Shown one piece after another: positions 1-13,656 of a DNA stretch of 64,000 bases. The stretch comes from Sclerurus mexicanus. Lineage: Eukaryota; Chordata; Aves; Passeriformes; Furnariidae. Location of the stretch: NCBI GenBank assembly GCA_013396755.1, contig VWZF01005188.1:355207-419206 (forward strand), read 5' to 3'. The notes beneath the pieces are model-generated. The model searched no databases and was not told where the DNA came from. It saw only the letters and a program-made list of their open reading frames with translations. The position numbers and the translations under genes are program-made. How positions within the stretch are numbered: position 1 is the stretch's first letter; each line of letters starts with the position of its first letter.

Positions 1-1730
1 AAATGTTTTACACAGACATAGCAGTTTTGATAAGTTTTTTCAGCTGCAAGGTTTCTGTGAGAATCTGTATTTTTTCTGGTTACTACTGAAACAGCAGAGG
101 CAGGTGAGGGTAAAAGGCAGAGGAGAAAGTGAAATCATTTTGAACAATCTGAAGACAAACTGTCTCAACAAAAGCCTATTTTTACAAAACTGGCTGAAGA
201 GTCTTCTTTCCCAGAACAGAATTTGAAACCTTACAAGTCATTACCAAAAGGCACTGCCATCATTTAGCAAGCCTCAATGCCAGCTCTATTGATCATATTA
301 CTTGGGACACTATTCAAACAAAGGGACTCATTTCAAATATAGATTTGAAAGATATTCAGGATCCCAATGCATTACAACAGCACTAAAGTCAATAGCATAA
401 TAGACAGAAGAGTGGCAGTTGGTGAGCTAAAATGAGTTTGTTTTCTAAACTGAAAGTTTGAGTTCAACAGGTTAGCTTCTACCTAACATAAAGTAGAGTT
501 AGTGAAAAGATGGAGAATGTTTAAATGCCACAGGTTCCTGGAAAGACAGACCCTTGGACCAGAAGAGCTCTTTCTATGATTGCTGCTGCCTCACATATCA
601 GTTGCCACCTCCACTAAAAAACCCTTGAATATCTCTCCAGAAATATCCTGTGCCCTCATACGAAAACACAGTTTTTTCATCTGAGCAGTCAGCTGCAGTG
701 CCTTCTCCCTGTACTTCCATTAGGATCGGCTGAATTGTTCCTCCATCAGAATATTTTACATTGATATGCTTCTTCATGTTATTCTATGCACTGGGTTTAA
801 TAAGAATACAACTTGTTTCCATATTATTTTTCCTTAATATTTTATTAGAGTTCTTTTTACAAGATTTACTGATATGTACCTCATAGCTTTGACCATATTT
901 TGTACAAGGAATGTTATTTAGATAATTTTAATACATCTGAAGCATGCAAAGTGCTTTAGTACACTTTAATATCAAGGCAGAATTTAGTTTCAGTAGGAGC
1001 TAGAGAGGAAAGAAGAAATGTTTGGAATTCATAGGACAGTCATAATCTAGTAGTAAAACACCTAAGCAGCAGACAGGAACACAGATTAGGCTTTGTCAGT
1101 GGTGCATATGGCCTAAACCCAAAGACAGTTAGTCATAATAGCGCATAGACATGTTCCAGATATTGTTACAAGGCAGAACAGTCTATAAATGGCCTTCTAA
1201 AACATCAATCTTTTGCCTTCAGAACTGCTTATTAACTGAGCTGAGAAATACATCAAATATGCTAATAACGTAGTAACCAGCAGCTAGGAAAAAAAAATAA
1301 ACCACCAAATGTTCATTTACATTAGGATCACAGCAGCAACAGCATACTGATAATTTAACCCCCTCTGCTCTGGATAACAACCTCAATGTGACATTAAGCA
1401 CAGACTGTATGGAGAATACTGTAATTGAACGACCTCATTGTCAGTTTTAAGCAATTAATGATATTGAGATAATTCAAAAGGACAAGTGGAAGCCTGTTTG
1501 CTTCATCTAAGGCTACTTGATAATCAGTTTTATATACTGAGATAATGAGGCATATTAGCCCCAGAATCGAGGGGGGGAGAGTCAATGAAATATCTCAAAC
1601 TCTCTTAAAGCTGAAGGTCAGCAGGAACACATGGCTTTCCATGCTTACAAGGAAGCATGTCACACTGAAACAAATAATACAAAAATGAATGAAGAAATAA
1701 ATAAATAAAACAAAACAAGAGAAGGCAATG

Positions 1731-1748
1731 AATTGCATGCATGCAATT
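1731..1748. repeat. Perfect 18-bp palindrome
   Basis: AATTGCATGCATGCAATT reads identically on both strands, with no spacer. It contains two overlapping ATGCAAT-type half sites in opposite orientation, resembling the core of the POU octamer (ATGCAAAT). Whether any protein binds it is unknown. A single 18-bp palindrome can arise by chance in AT-rich DNA. Confidence 0.9.
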
Positions 1749-2941
1749 AAAGGGCATAAAATTAGACATTTTTCCAATCTACACTTGACATTTTGGAAAA
1801 GGTAAGTGGTCATTCACAAACAAATCCTGGGGTACCTTTCTTTGTTTGTAGCTGTTTGGCAGCTACTAATATAAACTGCTCTCTTCTATATATTTTTTTT
1901 TCATTCACCTCATGAGTTACACATATGAAATTTCAGAATCTTTATTATCATCAGAAACAGCTGGTCATTACAACAAGATTATTGTTTTGAGATATATACT
2001 GCATTTGTGTTGGAATAATAAGTTAACCCTCTATGTACATGGGAGTATACAAAAACATAGCTCTAGGAAGAGGCTGTGCACATATTGTAACTGTACAGTC
2101 CCAGTATTTTGTAACTTTTTGTTTTATTTTCTAGCCAGGATCATACCTCAGACCTACTAACCATCCTTTCACAAACTTCCTAGTTTTTCCTCTCTGTGTT
2201 AGAATATGTCAATGCCTGAATACCAATCTACATCTAGCTCCCAATGATGGGTGACTAAGAGAGGGATATATGTGGATTTGAAACCACTGTAGCTTCCAGT
2301 TTTCATAGAAATATTGTAAAATAATCATTTATATGGAATTAGTATTGCTTAAGCATCAAAATGTCAAACAATTCTGAACAGAAAGCTTTTTCCTATGTAT
2401 TAATCTATTTTTGCATATATTTTTATTTATAACAAAGCAATTTACAGGAAACTATGATATGCAGTATTGACTGCTTTGCAAGCAGCATGAGCAAGGTCTT
2501 TGCCACTTTCACGTTTTCATTTGTATTGTAAGCATTTATGCACACTTGTTGGTTGATAGCAATGGAATTTACTTTACTGGATACAGATGCAATAGTTGAT
2601 ATATCCAAAAAAGGTCTGTAGCCCACAGCCCCCTACAGTACCCAGACTATTAAACTTAAATTAAAGCAAATTAAACTGTGAAGGTAGTTTTTTTTTACAC
2701 GAAAACCATACATCGTCTATGATACATCTCCTATTTTGCAGTTTAAACAAATGATATGGCCTCCTCTTAAAAGCTTCAGTCCAGCATAGTATGGGTCTTA
2801 AATCCCCTAAGTACAAAAGCGGGTGATTACATCCCTTTGCTGAAGAGAAATAAGATTATTTTATCAATTTAAATGCCCAAATCTAATGATTGGCATTTTT
2901 GAAAACATCACCAGATGCAGTGAAATCTTCCTGACAACCCT

Positions 2942-3046
2942 GGGAAATGGATAAATGTTATTACCATCATTTTGGAGAAAAATGTAGGAACACAGACATT
3001 GCCCAAGTTTACATGATACATTAGGAATAGAGCAAGGTTGTGATTC
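2942..3046. repeat. Possible ancient MIR/L2-like relic
   Basis: The order 'aaatg(g)ata..ttattaccatcattttggaga', then 'ggaacacagacattgcccaagtttacatgata', then 'agagcaaggttgtgattcagc' follows the order of a motif found in old amniote SINE/LINE relics: a tattatcc-cattttacag block, then cacagag-gttaagtgacttgcccaaggtcacac, then gcagagc-gggattcg. The match is loose and made by eye. Chance resemblance is quite possible. Confidence 0.22.
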
Positions 3047-5040
3047 AGCTTCTCTCGTCTCAGCTCTCACAAGGTGCTGTGGGCCCTTCACAAACACTCA
3101 GTTTCATTATACCAGGCAAAAATCTAGTTAATAAATAGGCTTCCACAGAGGGTTAATGAAAAACAAGCATTTTCAAAGAAAATCACTAGACTGAGGAGGA
3201 GTGAGGCTGAATGTGAGACTGGAGATGAAGAAAGTGATACTCCCAAACTATTGACATATTGCAGTGTGAAACTGTCTCCTCCAGGGTATTTGGAACTGAC
3301 TTGAATTTTGAATCTGCCCCACTGCTCTGAATTATGACAGATCATTATGAAGTCCATATCTGCCTTCCTCTCACACATTCATCCAACCAAGCAAGATGCT
3401 ACAGTGTGGCAGAGCTCCAGAACATTGACATCTTTTCTTGGCAAATAATTAATTTCAAAGTATTTCCTCAAATACGTGTAGGCTTCTAGTCAATGAAAAT
3501 ATGAGTTTGCCACTTATTCAAACCATCTGTCTTTATTTTTTAAATTATAATTGTGCAATATGTCCATTTTCCAGGATTATTACCTTTTTCTTTTTTTTTT
3601 TGATTACTTTTAAGCTTCTGAAGATTTTATCTGTAATTAAAATATGCATGCACAGTTTGATTAAAGTTACTCTATCCAATCAAAGATATACAAACTGTTT
3701 TTTCTAACAAAGGAAAACCCCACTGCAGTGCACAAATGACATGCCTTGCAAAATGTAGTGCAGAAATAAGTCACATTTAGGATCCTGACTGTGTATCACA
3801 GCACTGAAAGAAGTTCATTAAAATGTGACAATGGAAAAATCTTCACATTCAATACCTGATTTATATTAAAATCTTCTTAAAATATACCACTGGGACAATG
3901 CAAGGTGTTGATATGCTTAGCAAGTGACAGAGGTCATATCTTCTATATTCTGCTCATTAAAATACATATTTTATACTAAATTTTAATAATTTCCTGCTTT
4001 CTAAAGGAAAATGTAATTTTGGAAAAGCATAAAATGGTGAACCCTTTGACCTCTGGAAAAGATCTGGAAAAAAAGCGTCTTGCATTACAAATCATTTATC
4101 ATTCATATGATCTTTGCTGCCTGAATACAAGACTAACTGACTTTTGAATGCAAGCTGGTGATTTCTGAATGCAAGGCTAAGTGTTCAGTTTATGGTACAG
4201 CTGGGCCATTCTCACCATGCTGCAAAAAAAATCAGCTGAAAGACTTCTTTTCATACATCAAGAAAATGAAAATTGAATAATTATTTTTCTTCTCTAAGCT
4301 AAGACAAATATGGCAAGCATACATTTTGAGTCAAGCACTTTACTGAATACATTACCATTATTTTTTTCATCAATAAAATATTGAGTATTGAGCATTAAAT
4401 TGAAAAATTAACCATTTCTTTTTGGAAAGGTCCACTTTGTGCTTTCTGGGCAACAATCAATAAGTTTCAATGCTGAGTTCATCAAAAATCTCATCAAGAA
4501 CAAGCAAATAGGAAAAATACAGTGATAAAGGAAACAATTTAGATTTGTTTTGGTGCCTGTTTAAGAGCAGACCTAGTCAACAAGCTATGAAGGGTGTGTT
4601 TTCTGTGAGACACTGCTGATTAATAGAAAAATATGTTTTTTGAATACCACATCATCTTCAACAACATATTTATCATGCAATGATTGAATTATTTCATCTT
4701 GATAGTGTCAAATGTAGCACATTTAAATCTTGATTTACCATTTAGACTTTTGCATTATTAGTCAAAGCAATTAGAAATTTGCTGGCTTTAACATGATGAA
4801 AATTAAATATTTGCTTCATAAAAATGAAGGGCTATGGAATACTTCTTTCAAATTCAGGAAAAAATGCGTTCTCTTTCTCAAAATATTGTGTTTTCTAATA
4901 TAGTGCAAACTGTGTTTAAATGTAGTTTACTGACTGATGAGGGGACTTACAGGGTGATAATATGATGAGCCTTGGACCACAAATCTAAGGTTCAGATACC
5001 AAAGAAGAAACCTACTGCTTAGCATCACCACACTCTGCAG

Positions 5041-7280
5041 ATGCCTATAATACTGTAGGGTCACCCTTGCTCAGATCATGACCTCCTTTTGCATCTCTGC
5101 TTGGCTGGTGGGCACGCTGAGGTGTGGTCACAGTGACATCATGCTGGTTTGTAGATTGGGCCTTGGGGCTGTTCTCCAGCACCCCCTGAGAGCACCCAGA
5201 CAAGCAGCAGCACAGAGAACACCAGAGAGCAACTGGCCACATGCGGCAGTGCTGAGCTCAGGCGCTATGGCTGATGCGACCTTCAATCCACAGCCTAATG
5301 CAGACACAGCAGCCAGCCCTCAAGGTGCTGAGTTGAAATTGATACCTACATTGCCTAGGAGTTAGTGTCTCTAACTAACCTAGCTAAGACTTGTAGATGA
5401 CACTTCTGGGAACTTCGGGTGCTCTGTAAATAATTAGTTATCTTCATAGGCAGAACTGCGTGTTCTTCTGTTCATTGTCATCCAAAAAAAAGGTATTTTT
5501 ACCGCACGTCAATATTATCTGCCAAGTCTGTTGCAAATGAAGTACTTTTTAAAACTAGGAATCCAGATTTGAGAGGCACAGGCATGGAAATGTGAGTAAT
5601 AACAGATCCATTTATATCCAGGAGCTCTGCTTGTTCTCCCACTCACTCAGTGAGCAGCACACACTTGCCTGTTTCGCTCAGCCGTGTATGTTGTGTTGAG
5701 GAGACCATTGGGAGCTGGGCTTGCTGCAAGTGCTTCAGAAAGAAAACACAGGAAGAGACTTCTTTTGTACTTGCTAGAGCTTATGCATCTTTTGGGGCTC
5801 TTCAAGGTAAAAATATTTATATATTTTATCTTCCATGAATGTACTATTTGTACCATCAGGTGGTGAAAGGAATGTTTACTGTAAATGACAAAGAAATATA
5901 TTGCTTTATACAATGTTTGCTCTGCTGTAAAAGCCTATGTAAAGTTGCAGGAAAACAGAGAATCAGATAGATTATTTTGGAGTTCTTTTTATCAGAAAGC
6001 AGTATGTGTTTGCGGATATACATAGAATGAGTCGGTGCACATGAATCATAAAGTCTTATATATGTATACAGATGCATGCACACACAAACTCACATGAACC
6101 ACTAATAATTAATCAAATTGTCACAAACAGAAGAGAGGGAGCAAAGTTTAAGATATCCGGACTTGAGAGTTTTGGGGTTTTCAGAAGTGTCTCTGAAGAG
6201 ATGGGATTTAAGGCTGCTATGGGACCTACAAAAGAGCATAAAGGGAAAAAAAGAGGTCAACTCCTCTACTCCCTGTGTGAGCACCACAGCCCTTTGTGAA
6301 GCCCTGTATGTAGATTTGCAGCCCTTCACTGGCATGTATGGGAGGAATGCAAGTGCACTCCCCTGCAGTCAGGGTGTAGTAGGGGATCAGCCTCCGGAGA
6401 GCATTGTATTGTGCATGGCACGTACTCTACATGGCAGATTGTCATGCAAGTAAATGCTGACAGATTCACTTTATATACCCGTCCAGTTTCTTCATTCCCC
6501 TCTAGAGCCTGAGCCAGATGTGCTGGTGGTGCTTATGGGAGAGAGGAGCCCAAGATGCTTCATGCTGATGCTGTCTTTTGGTTTGGAGCCTGCTTTTCCC
6601 ATGAATCTTAAAGGCTCCAGAAAGCTTAATTTCCAGGCGTTTGACAGGCTAGTGCCAGTCCAGAAGCAACAGGGGAGCACACTGTGCATACTTGCATACA
6701 GCAGCCCTGCTGAGTTTTCAGTATTAATTGTCCTCTCATGCTTTCATATCCTACAGGGAAAAAAAGTGTCTGTGCTGAAAAGAGATGCTTCGGACAAAGT
6801 GGAGTCAGTACTGTTCTCCTTCACAAAGACTTGCTCCCTCAGGGTCTGTGCTTTCAGAAAAGAGGCATATTAGAGATAACACTGAATTTGATGTGTTTAA
6901 ATTACCTGACATGCACCATGAGTTTTTGCTTTTGCTGGTTACTGATCTGCCACCATCATCCACTTTTTGTTCAGTTGATCATATTGTAAGCAGGATGTTC
7001 GCACTGTAAAGGGAATATCATTTCCTTCTATCCCCCCATGCGAGTCACTTGGAGACTGATCATTCCCTCCCACTTCAGGAGGTCACTGACATTGCACTGG
7101 TGTTGAGTAAATGGAAGTGAAGTGATCTTCTTGCCTGCTTCTCTCCCATACACTTCATTGACCCATCTGCTCTGGCTGCACACATCACAGCTAGCTGCAG
7201 AGCGATTTGCAGGAGATAGTGCTTCTGAAATTGCTGACTTAGCAAACCTCAAAAAGAAAGCCAGAAGAGAAGGCATTTGG
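5041..7280. other. Slightly GC-richer patch with longer open frames, no recognised gene
   Basis: This segment is richer in G+C than its surroundings, and several frames stay open for 80-140 codons. The longest is frame 1 from 6118 to 6873, about 250 codons interrupted by one TAA at 6451-6453 that is immediately followed by ATG. The translation shows no domain or motif I recognise. Frames on the other strand (6102-6335 and 6492-6689) are open too, which argues for low stop density from base composition rather than selection. I treat it as non-coding, with a decayed retrocopy as the alternative. Confidence 0.4.
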
Positions 7281-10200
7281 ACTGATGAATGATTCTAGAG
7301 ATACCTTATATACTACTAAAAAAATTAAAAAAAAAAAAAGAAAGAAAATAAAAGGCAGGGAATTAGCATGCTGGGACATGGTTCTGTCCCTTCTCTGGGG
7401 TTGGCTCAACTTTACTTTCAGCTTTTCACTGAGTCACTATTGTGTGAGGCTTTAAAAAAATCAGTCATCATCTATTTTCTCTTGCTTTGCATAACTTTTC
7501 TCCTTTTCTGGAATAAAAGATGCATACAAACCCATTGTGTTTCCAAACATCATATAAGATGTTATATGTGTTATATCATTCTTATAGTAGCATAATATTT
7601 GGAATAACATATTATTTCAAAAACCTACTTTCTTTAGCTCTCCCATACTGAAAATAGAAGCAACCAAAATGTGTATTGACCTCGCTTTTGGGAATCTGGG
7701 ATTTCTAATATTTTTTCAAGAAATACAAGAGTCACAGGCCTTGATATTCAGACTGTGCAAAAGTCTTTACAGTTTCAAGTTAGCAGCCAGATTTTTCCTT
7801 CTGTTATGTTCTCTAGGAAGAGGGATAATCCTGAAGCATTTATTGTGAGGAGAGGTCTGATTCCAGGGAAGTCTTTTCTTTTACTATTTTCATTAGAGTA
7901 AAATTGGTTAAGTCCATAAAGACTGGGAAGAAGCGTAGAAGAATTTATTTCTATTGCCAAATCTTTCCTTTCCAAATAAGACATGGATTATGAAAGCTGA
8001 AAAAAAATCTGTCTTCCAATAGAAATCTTCAGAAGGCATTTAGGCATGTGCTCCATGTCCATCACAGTGTGATACAAAATTAACTCTAAATGAATAAGAC
8101 AGACACTGGAAACCAGGTGATTAATTTGGGAATCAGCTCATCTAAAAAAGTAATTATTGCAGATAATTTAAGAATATATTAGAAATACACCCATATAAAG
8201 TCAAATGCTTGAAAATAATGTATTAGATTTTTTCATTGCAAATCTGTGAGCTGGGCACTCAAAAGTGTGTTTTAGCTGGATTATCCTTTGTGGTAATGTC
8301 AGTGGGTGAGAAATGGGGGCTAATGGTATCAAAGAATTTGCTTAGTCACCTTGCCAAATATTTTGGAGAACTTCGAGTGTCCTAACTGTCTAGATAGCTC
8401 AGCCACACAGAATAGAGACTGCATTATTGGGTTCTACAGTCAGTAAATACTGCAGAGTTCCCATATGGTTCCTTCCTGCCATGTTTGGCATGTCAAAGGT
8501 AGCAGTCACCAGAGGAGGATTGTGTGTGGTAACAGGCAGGAGGACTGGGGAATTCTAATGTATGAATTGCTAGCCTGAATAAAACTCTGTGCCCTCTAGC
8601 CCAGGTTACCAGTGTCACACATTTCAGAGGATGGGAAAATAATGTGTCACTTGGCAGCTGTGACAGAACCTGCAGACAGACCTTCATTCCAGCTTCTTGC
8701 TCTGTGTCCCAGGGTCTTTTGGGTCCCCATGGTGAATTAAAGTAAGAAAGATTTCTAGATCCCTTTAGGTACAAACAAGTTTATTCATCTTGGCTCCCTT
8801 CAACTCTCTTTTTGTATATTCTGACAAATACATGGTTTAACTGCTGAGTCCTTTGCATGAGTGTTTGTTGACTGTAATGGTCTCAGGCCAGTGTAAACAA
8901 CATCTTCAGCATGCTTAGTATACCTGTATCCTGGTCTTAAAAGTGACCTCTCCAAAACTTCATGACTTTTATCGACACAACTGTTACAATTAAGGAATAG
9001 CTAAAAATTTAAACTCACAGTTGAGTGAGGTTAAATAATGGCTTGTAAATAAACTTGCTTGTGTTCTTTGGACCCTGTAGAATGGCTCCTTTAATCCAGT
9101 CTTCCTTGATTAAGCAGGTCTCAAGGACTTTCTGCATTGAAATAATCTCCACACAGCCTCTTTTGCACTCCTAGTAGAGTCTCTCTGTCCATTGCTGTTG
9201 AGATCTGGCTGTGTATGTCTGCTCTTGATTTTTTCGGAGGTACACACCTTGGTGAAACAGCCAAACCTGTCTGACAAATGATTCTCATTGCCCCCTCTAT
9301 TTCCTTATTTTGGTACTTGCCACAACCCCATGGTATTGTTTCAGTGAGCCAAAACAGCAAAAAAGTTTACCCAACAACCACATAAAGTCGTCTTTTTTTC
9401 AGCAAGTACAGCTAGCTGAACGAACCCTTTGAAGGTCAGATAGATGCCAATACCATCTCAAGGAATATCTGGAGTGGTAGTGGAGTAGGGATGCCTGTTC
9501 TTGGTTCATCTCATCCCTACTGCAAAACTACTGCTTCCAGGTGTACTTGGAGGCTGGCTCACTGCTGTCTGTCCTTCCCCATTTGTCATAGTCTTACTTC
9601 TACCCCAGAGGTTGAGCTGCTCTTGAAGAAGGATATGGCCTCCCAGGACCCTGGAGTGCTCAGCCATGCCTGAACAGAGCATCCGTGACATCCCAAAACA
9701 GCAGCCATCATCCCGGTTCCTATATGATCAGTGAACTGTGCGTAAATAAAACAGGTTTACATCCATTTAGATAGGCTCACCTGTGTCATGCTGTAACCTT
9801 TTCCTTGCATCATCTTGACTTCTGTCACAGCCAGCAAGCAGCCCTGTTATTATATGGGTGCTGCAACAGAAATCACAACAACAAAATGCAATTTGTGATC
9901 AGGTCTAACTATGGTGTGTGCATTCAGGGTGTCAATACTTTCCTATCTTTGTTTTTGAATGTTTAGCCACAATCCTTAGTGATTAATATAAATTTCTGCT
10001 AGAAAGAAGAAATAGGGCAAAAAAACCAACATAAATCAGTGTAAAATTCATACTCCAGTGAATTACTATTATGTTGCAGACAGTAGTAACAGCAAGTAAA
10101 TGATTCAGTATTATTGTAATGCTGATGATTATTGTTCGTTTCTCTTTACCAAAACAAAGAAAATCAAAAAATTGCCTGCTGTCTTCAAACCCACCTCCTA

Positions 10201-13054
10201 TCAAATCCCCTGGGCTTCATTCCCAACCTGCACCTGCCTGACATCAGTGTGGGCTATTGATTTCCATGAGGAAACACTCAATTTACATCAGTGCCCATGA
10301 CTGAAAAAACAGGTCCTGGCTTTTTGCAAGGTTTGGCATACTGTCCTGAAATCAGACAAAATTAGCCAGAATTTGTGAATTGGTTATTCTTTGCCTGCTG
10401 AAACGAGGCAACGTCTGCAAGCGCTGCTTTGAGAATCTGTTCTTTTTGTCTGAGAACAGATGTCTGGGAGGGATTTTGGCAGGACCCACTCTGTCAAACA
10501 GTCCAGCTTTGACAGTTACTTGCTTGAGGGACAGCTAAAATGCAAAGCATTTCTGATCAGAATATCATATTCATCTGGAAGTTAATTACTGTGTCTGCCT
10601 TGATATAAATAATTAATTATGCAAAACCCACACAGCTGTGGCTGGACAGAGTTAAGTGACTTGCTGTCAATGTCTCATGGTTCTGAAAAGGATGAAGGGA
10701 TTTAGAAAATAAGCTCTTTAACTCTTGGGCCACACAATTGTGATAGCCCCTTCCTGATCACATGAGAATATGATTATCACTGAGAATGCTTTTCTTTACC
10801 AAAGGATATTTCCCAGTATAGCCTGTTTGGGCCGCAGTAATAATCTCTTCTCAATGCTGTGGCTGTGTCAAGCTAAGAAGCCAAACACTGATTGTTTTAG
10901 GGGAATGGATTTGCAAAGCCTCTTTGACTACACAGTCATGCTCAGAGCAATCATCAGCCAAAGCAACATCCTCATCCAAGTGTGTACGTGTGCATAAGAG
11001 TGAGAAAAGAGTGAAGGCACAGGGGTGCAATAATCAACCAGTCCCATTTTATAGGCAACAAAGGTAAAGAGAAGGCCAAGTTTACAGAAATTATGAATAT
11101 TGTTGACAGCAGCAGTCCAGTATCTGATCTTATGAAAAATGGGCAAGGTCATGGGCTCACACTGCCAAATAAACAGCATTTCTGGAAGGTGAGGGTGGAG
11201 AAATGTGTTTTGCTATGTGCCCCTTTATGGTATATGTAGTCTCCAGTAGATCATGGATTTTAAATGTACAAATAGAAGCATCAGCTCAGACTCATTTGCG
11301 GTAAGTGGTTTTCTGCATGTAACTCTGATTTGCCAAAACATTTTTGCCTGCAGCACTAGTAAATGAAACAGAAAAAAGAAAATCTTGGTAAATGTGTCAA
11401 ATACCTTAGTGTAGGCAAACACTGCTGAAATTACTGCAGGAAAATAAACTGCTACAACCCAGAGGACATATTTTGTACCTTCAAAGGATCAAATCACACC
11501 ACAATTCTTCAGGATGAGTATAGATCTCAACACATATTTTATTCTTTCCTTTAAGAAATGCAAAGCTGTGTAACCATCTATCTACTCAACTGAGCAGAGA
11601 GGGAAAAAGTAAGTCTGTGAAAGCATTAGATGTAGAAGATCTTTATCTGCATTTCCAGGGTTTTTTCTACATTATTAAAAAGAATTGAATTTTATATAGA
11701 AAATTTATATAAAACTTTTCATCCTCCAAGGTTTGCAAAATACAATACAAAGTATAGTACAGTTGAGATTGTAAGCAAGTGCAAAAGTAATTATATACTT
11801 AGCTGTAATTCACAAACAACCTTGGACATTGTAACGTGTGCAAAGTAAAAGGTAGTAGGAAAATGTCTTATCCTTTAAGACAAACGTTACAGGCCTCCTA
11901 CCTACCACCTGGAAGGGTATTGCTGACAGACATGACAGGACTTCGGCTCAAATGAAGTTAAATGTTTTTTTCTAGCATGTCATTTTTCCTATGTTCTGGA
12001 TGCAGTGCAAGCTCTAGGTTTGAGTTTGTGTTCTTGCTTCAGAAACTCAAACTATAGTCTGATCTAATAGCAAGGATACTGTCAAACAAGTGACAGTAAC
12101 ATTTGGGATATTTTGCCAGCAAGAAGCAAAGCTCTGGTTGAAAGTCCAGACTGTGGCTTGTGATCCTCCAAGCCATCTAATTGTTAACATGCACCTTGAC
12201 ACAGCTTTGGCCCCAGTAGATAGTGCTTTTTCAGTTCAGGTTTCACCCTGAGCCAAAGACTTTTCATAACAGGTAGCATTCATGAGTTTGCCCAGGTTTT
12301 TAGAAGCAAGCTGTCTGTCTGTGTGGTACTTGTCTTCAAGGCCATGGGATGGGCCAGGCTTGGAAGCAGTTCTGGTCCTACTGAAGCTGGTGACAGCTCA
12401 GTCACTGACTCCAACATAAGTACGAGTGTATACCAGTAAGTTCTACCATTGAACAGAAATGATTGTATGTATATAGTCTCTACTTCAAAAGTTCATATAC
12501 AAACTATAAAAAGTTGTGATAAAACTCAGAGGCCTCATGAGACCTCTGCCAGAGGTTGTAAGCCTGAAGAAAAAGCACTAGTGTTGCTTTAATGCTGCCA
12601 AAATTGGCACCTTGAAAACACATATAATTTTTAACATTGAAGAACTCCCTTTCAGAGCAAACTTAATGTGTCTGCATTCTGTCATTTCTGACAATGGCAA
12701 CACCTCAAATCCCTGTAAGCATTGTGCAGCAGTCATCTTCTAATTTATTTTAAATGTCACTGGAAATTACTAGTAAGAGGGACAGGAAAACAAGAAAGAA
12801 AAACTGAAGTTTGAGGATCCCAAAATACAATCATAGAATGATTCTTCTCATTTAAAAAGATGATCCCTAAGCTCCTTTAGGGAATTAAGGAAAAAAAAAA
12901 AAGCATAGGAGGACTGGAAATGATCATTTGGTTATCTCTTAAAACCTGTCAAGAGTTGTTGACCTGTTTGGCACTGGTGGCAAGCATTGCTAACAAAGGT
13001 TCTCAGTGCAAGATTATATTGGAAAATAATTTTTTATCCACAATTTTCTTGAAT
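7281..13054. other. Non-coding stretch, no gene recognised
   Basis: Nothing here reads as a gene. It contains an A-rich simple stretch at about 7317-7352, and a segment around 10,390-10,690 that carries TAATTA/TTAATTA cores close to CACACAGCTGTG, an E-box-like palindrome. Loose ancient-repeat-like wording occurs near 10,652 and 11,045 (ttaagtgacttg; cattttataggcaa). At 12,828-12,845 'caatcatagaatgattc' resembles a CR1 3' tail but is too short to call. Confidence 0.55.
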
Positions 13055-13656
13055 GTCAGTAACCTGGCTGTTGTATTGAGTCTAGTGAGATAGACTTCAT
13101 TTTCCCCATAGCAGCACTTACAGTGCTGTGCTTTGCATTGGTAGTTAGAAAGGTCTTGATAACACACCAGTGCTTTGGCTTCTGCTGAGCAGTGCAGGCA
13201 CAGCATCAGCACTGTCTCTCCAACTTTCCACTCTCACTGAGTGGCTGTGGGTGGGCAAGACCTTGGAAGGGGGCATAGCCAGGACAGCTGACTCAAACTG
13301 ACCAAAGGGATATTCCATGCCACATGATGTTTGCTCAGCAATAAAATGTAAGAGAAAAGAGGAGGGGGAGAATGCGTGTTTGTTTTCACTGTGTTTCTGT
13401 CTTTGAGACTAGTCATTACATGTACTGAAGCCCTGCTTCCTGGAAAGTGGCTGGACATCTCCTGTCGATGGGAAGAAGAAAATAAATCTTGGGTTCTTTG
13501 CTTTCACACATCTTTTGCTTTGCTTTATTAAACTGCTTTTATCTTGATCCACAATTGTTTTTCCATCTTATTTTTTGCCCCCTCTCCTGCTGAAAAAGTG
13601 AGTGATAAACCAGCTTTGTGGGCACCTGACATTTAGCCAAGGTCAATCCACCCACA
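13055..13656 (+). mobile_element. Avian ERVL-type LTR, old copy
   Basis: This stretch matches, from memory of the family, a long terminal repeat common in bird genomes. In order it shows a U3 part with 'gataacacaccagtg' and 'gctgagcagtgcaggcac' (about 13,160-13,205), then 'gccaggacagctgac' and 'ctgaccaaagggatattcc' (about 13,277-13,317), an AATAAAA-type element near 13,341, the 'ctgaagccctgcttcctgg' block (13,425-13,443), and ATTAAA just before 'ctgcttttatcttgatcca' (about 13,527-13,551), which would be the polyadenylation signal. The end is placed at ...CCCACA because a decayed primer-binding site follows. The 5' edge, near TGTCAGTAACC, is a guess, and no target-site duplication is visible. 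Many substitutions relative to the family indicate an old insertion. No matching 3' LTR lies in the window. Confidence 0.72.

Larger units (their letters stand above)
1..5040. other. AT-rich non-coding stretch, no gene recognised
   Basis: No open frame here exceeds about 85 codons, and none resembles a known protein. Stops are dense in all frames and A/T runs are common, as expected for vertebrate intronic or intergenic DNA. The only structures I can single out are the palindrome at 1731-1748 and a weak ancient-repeat trace near 2942-3046, listed separately. The section at 4590-4870 is very AT-rich with many TAAT-type cores and could be regulatory, but nothing in the sequence proves it. Confidence 0.6.

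Noticed and set aside
12828..12890. CR1-like 3' tail ('aatcatagaatgattc')
   Set aside because: Only about 15 bases resemble the CR1 tail octamers and the following sequence matches poorly, so it is not listed as an element.
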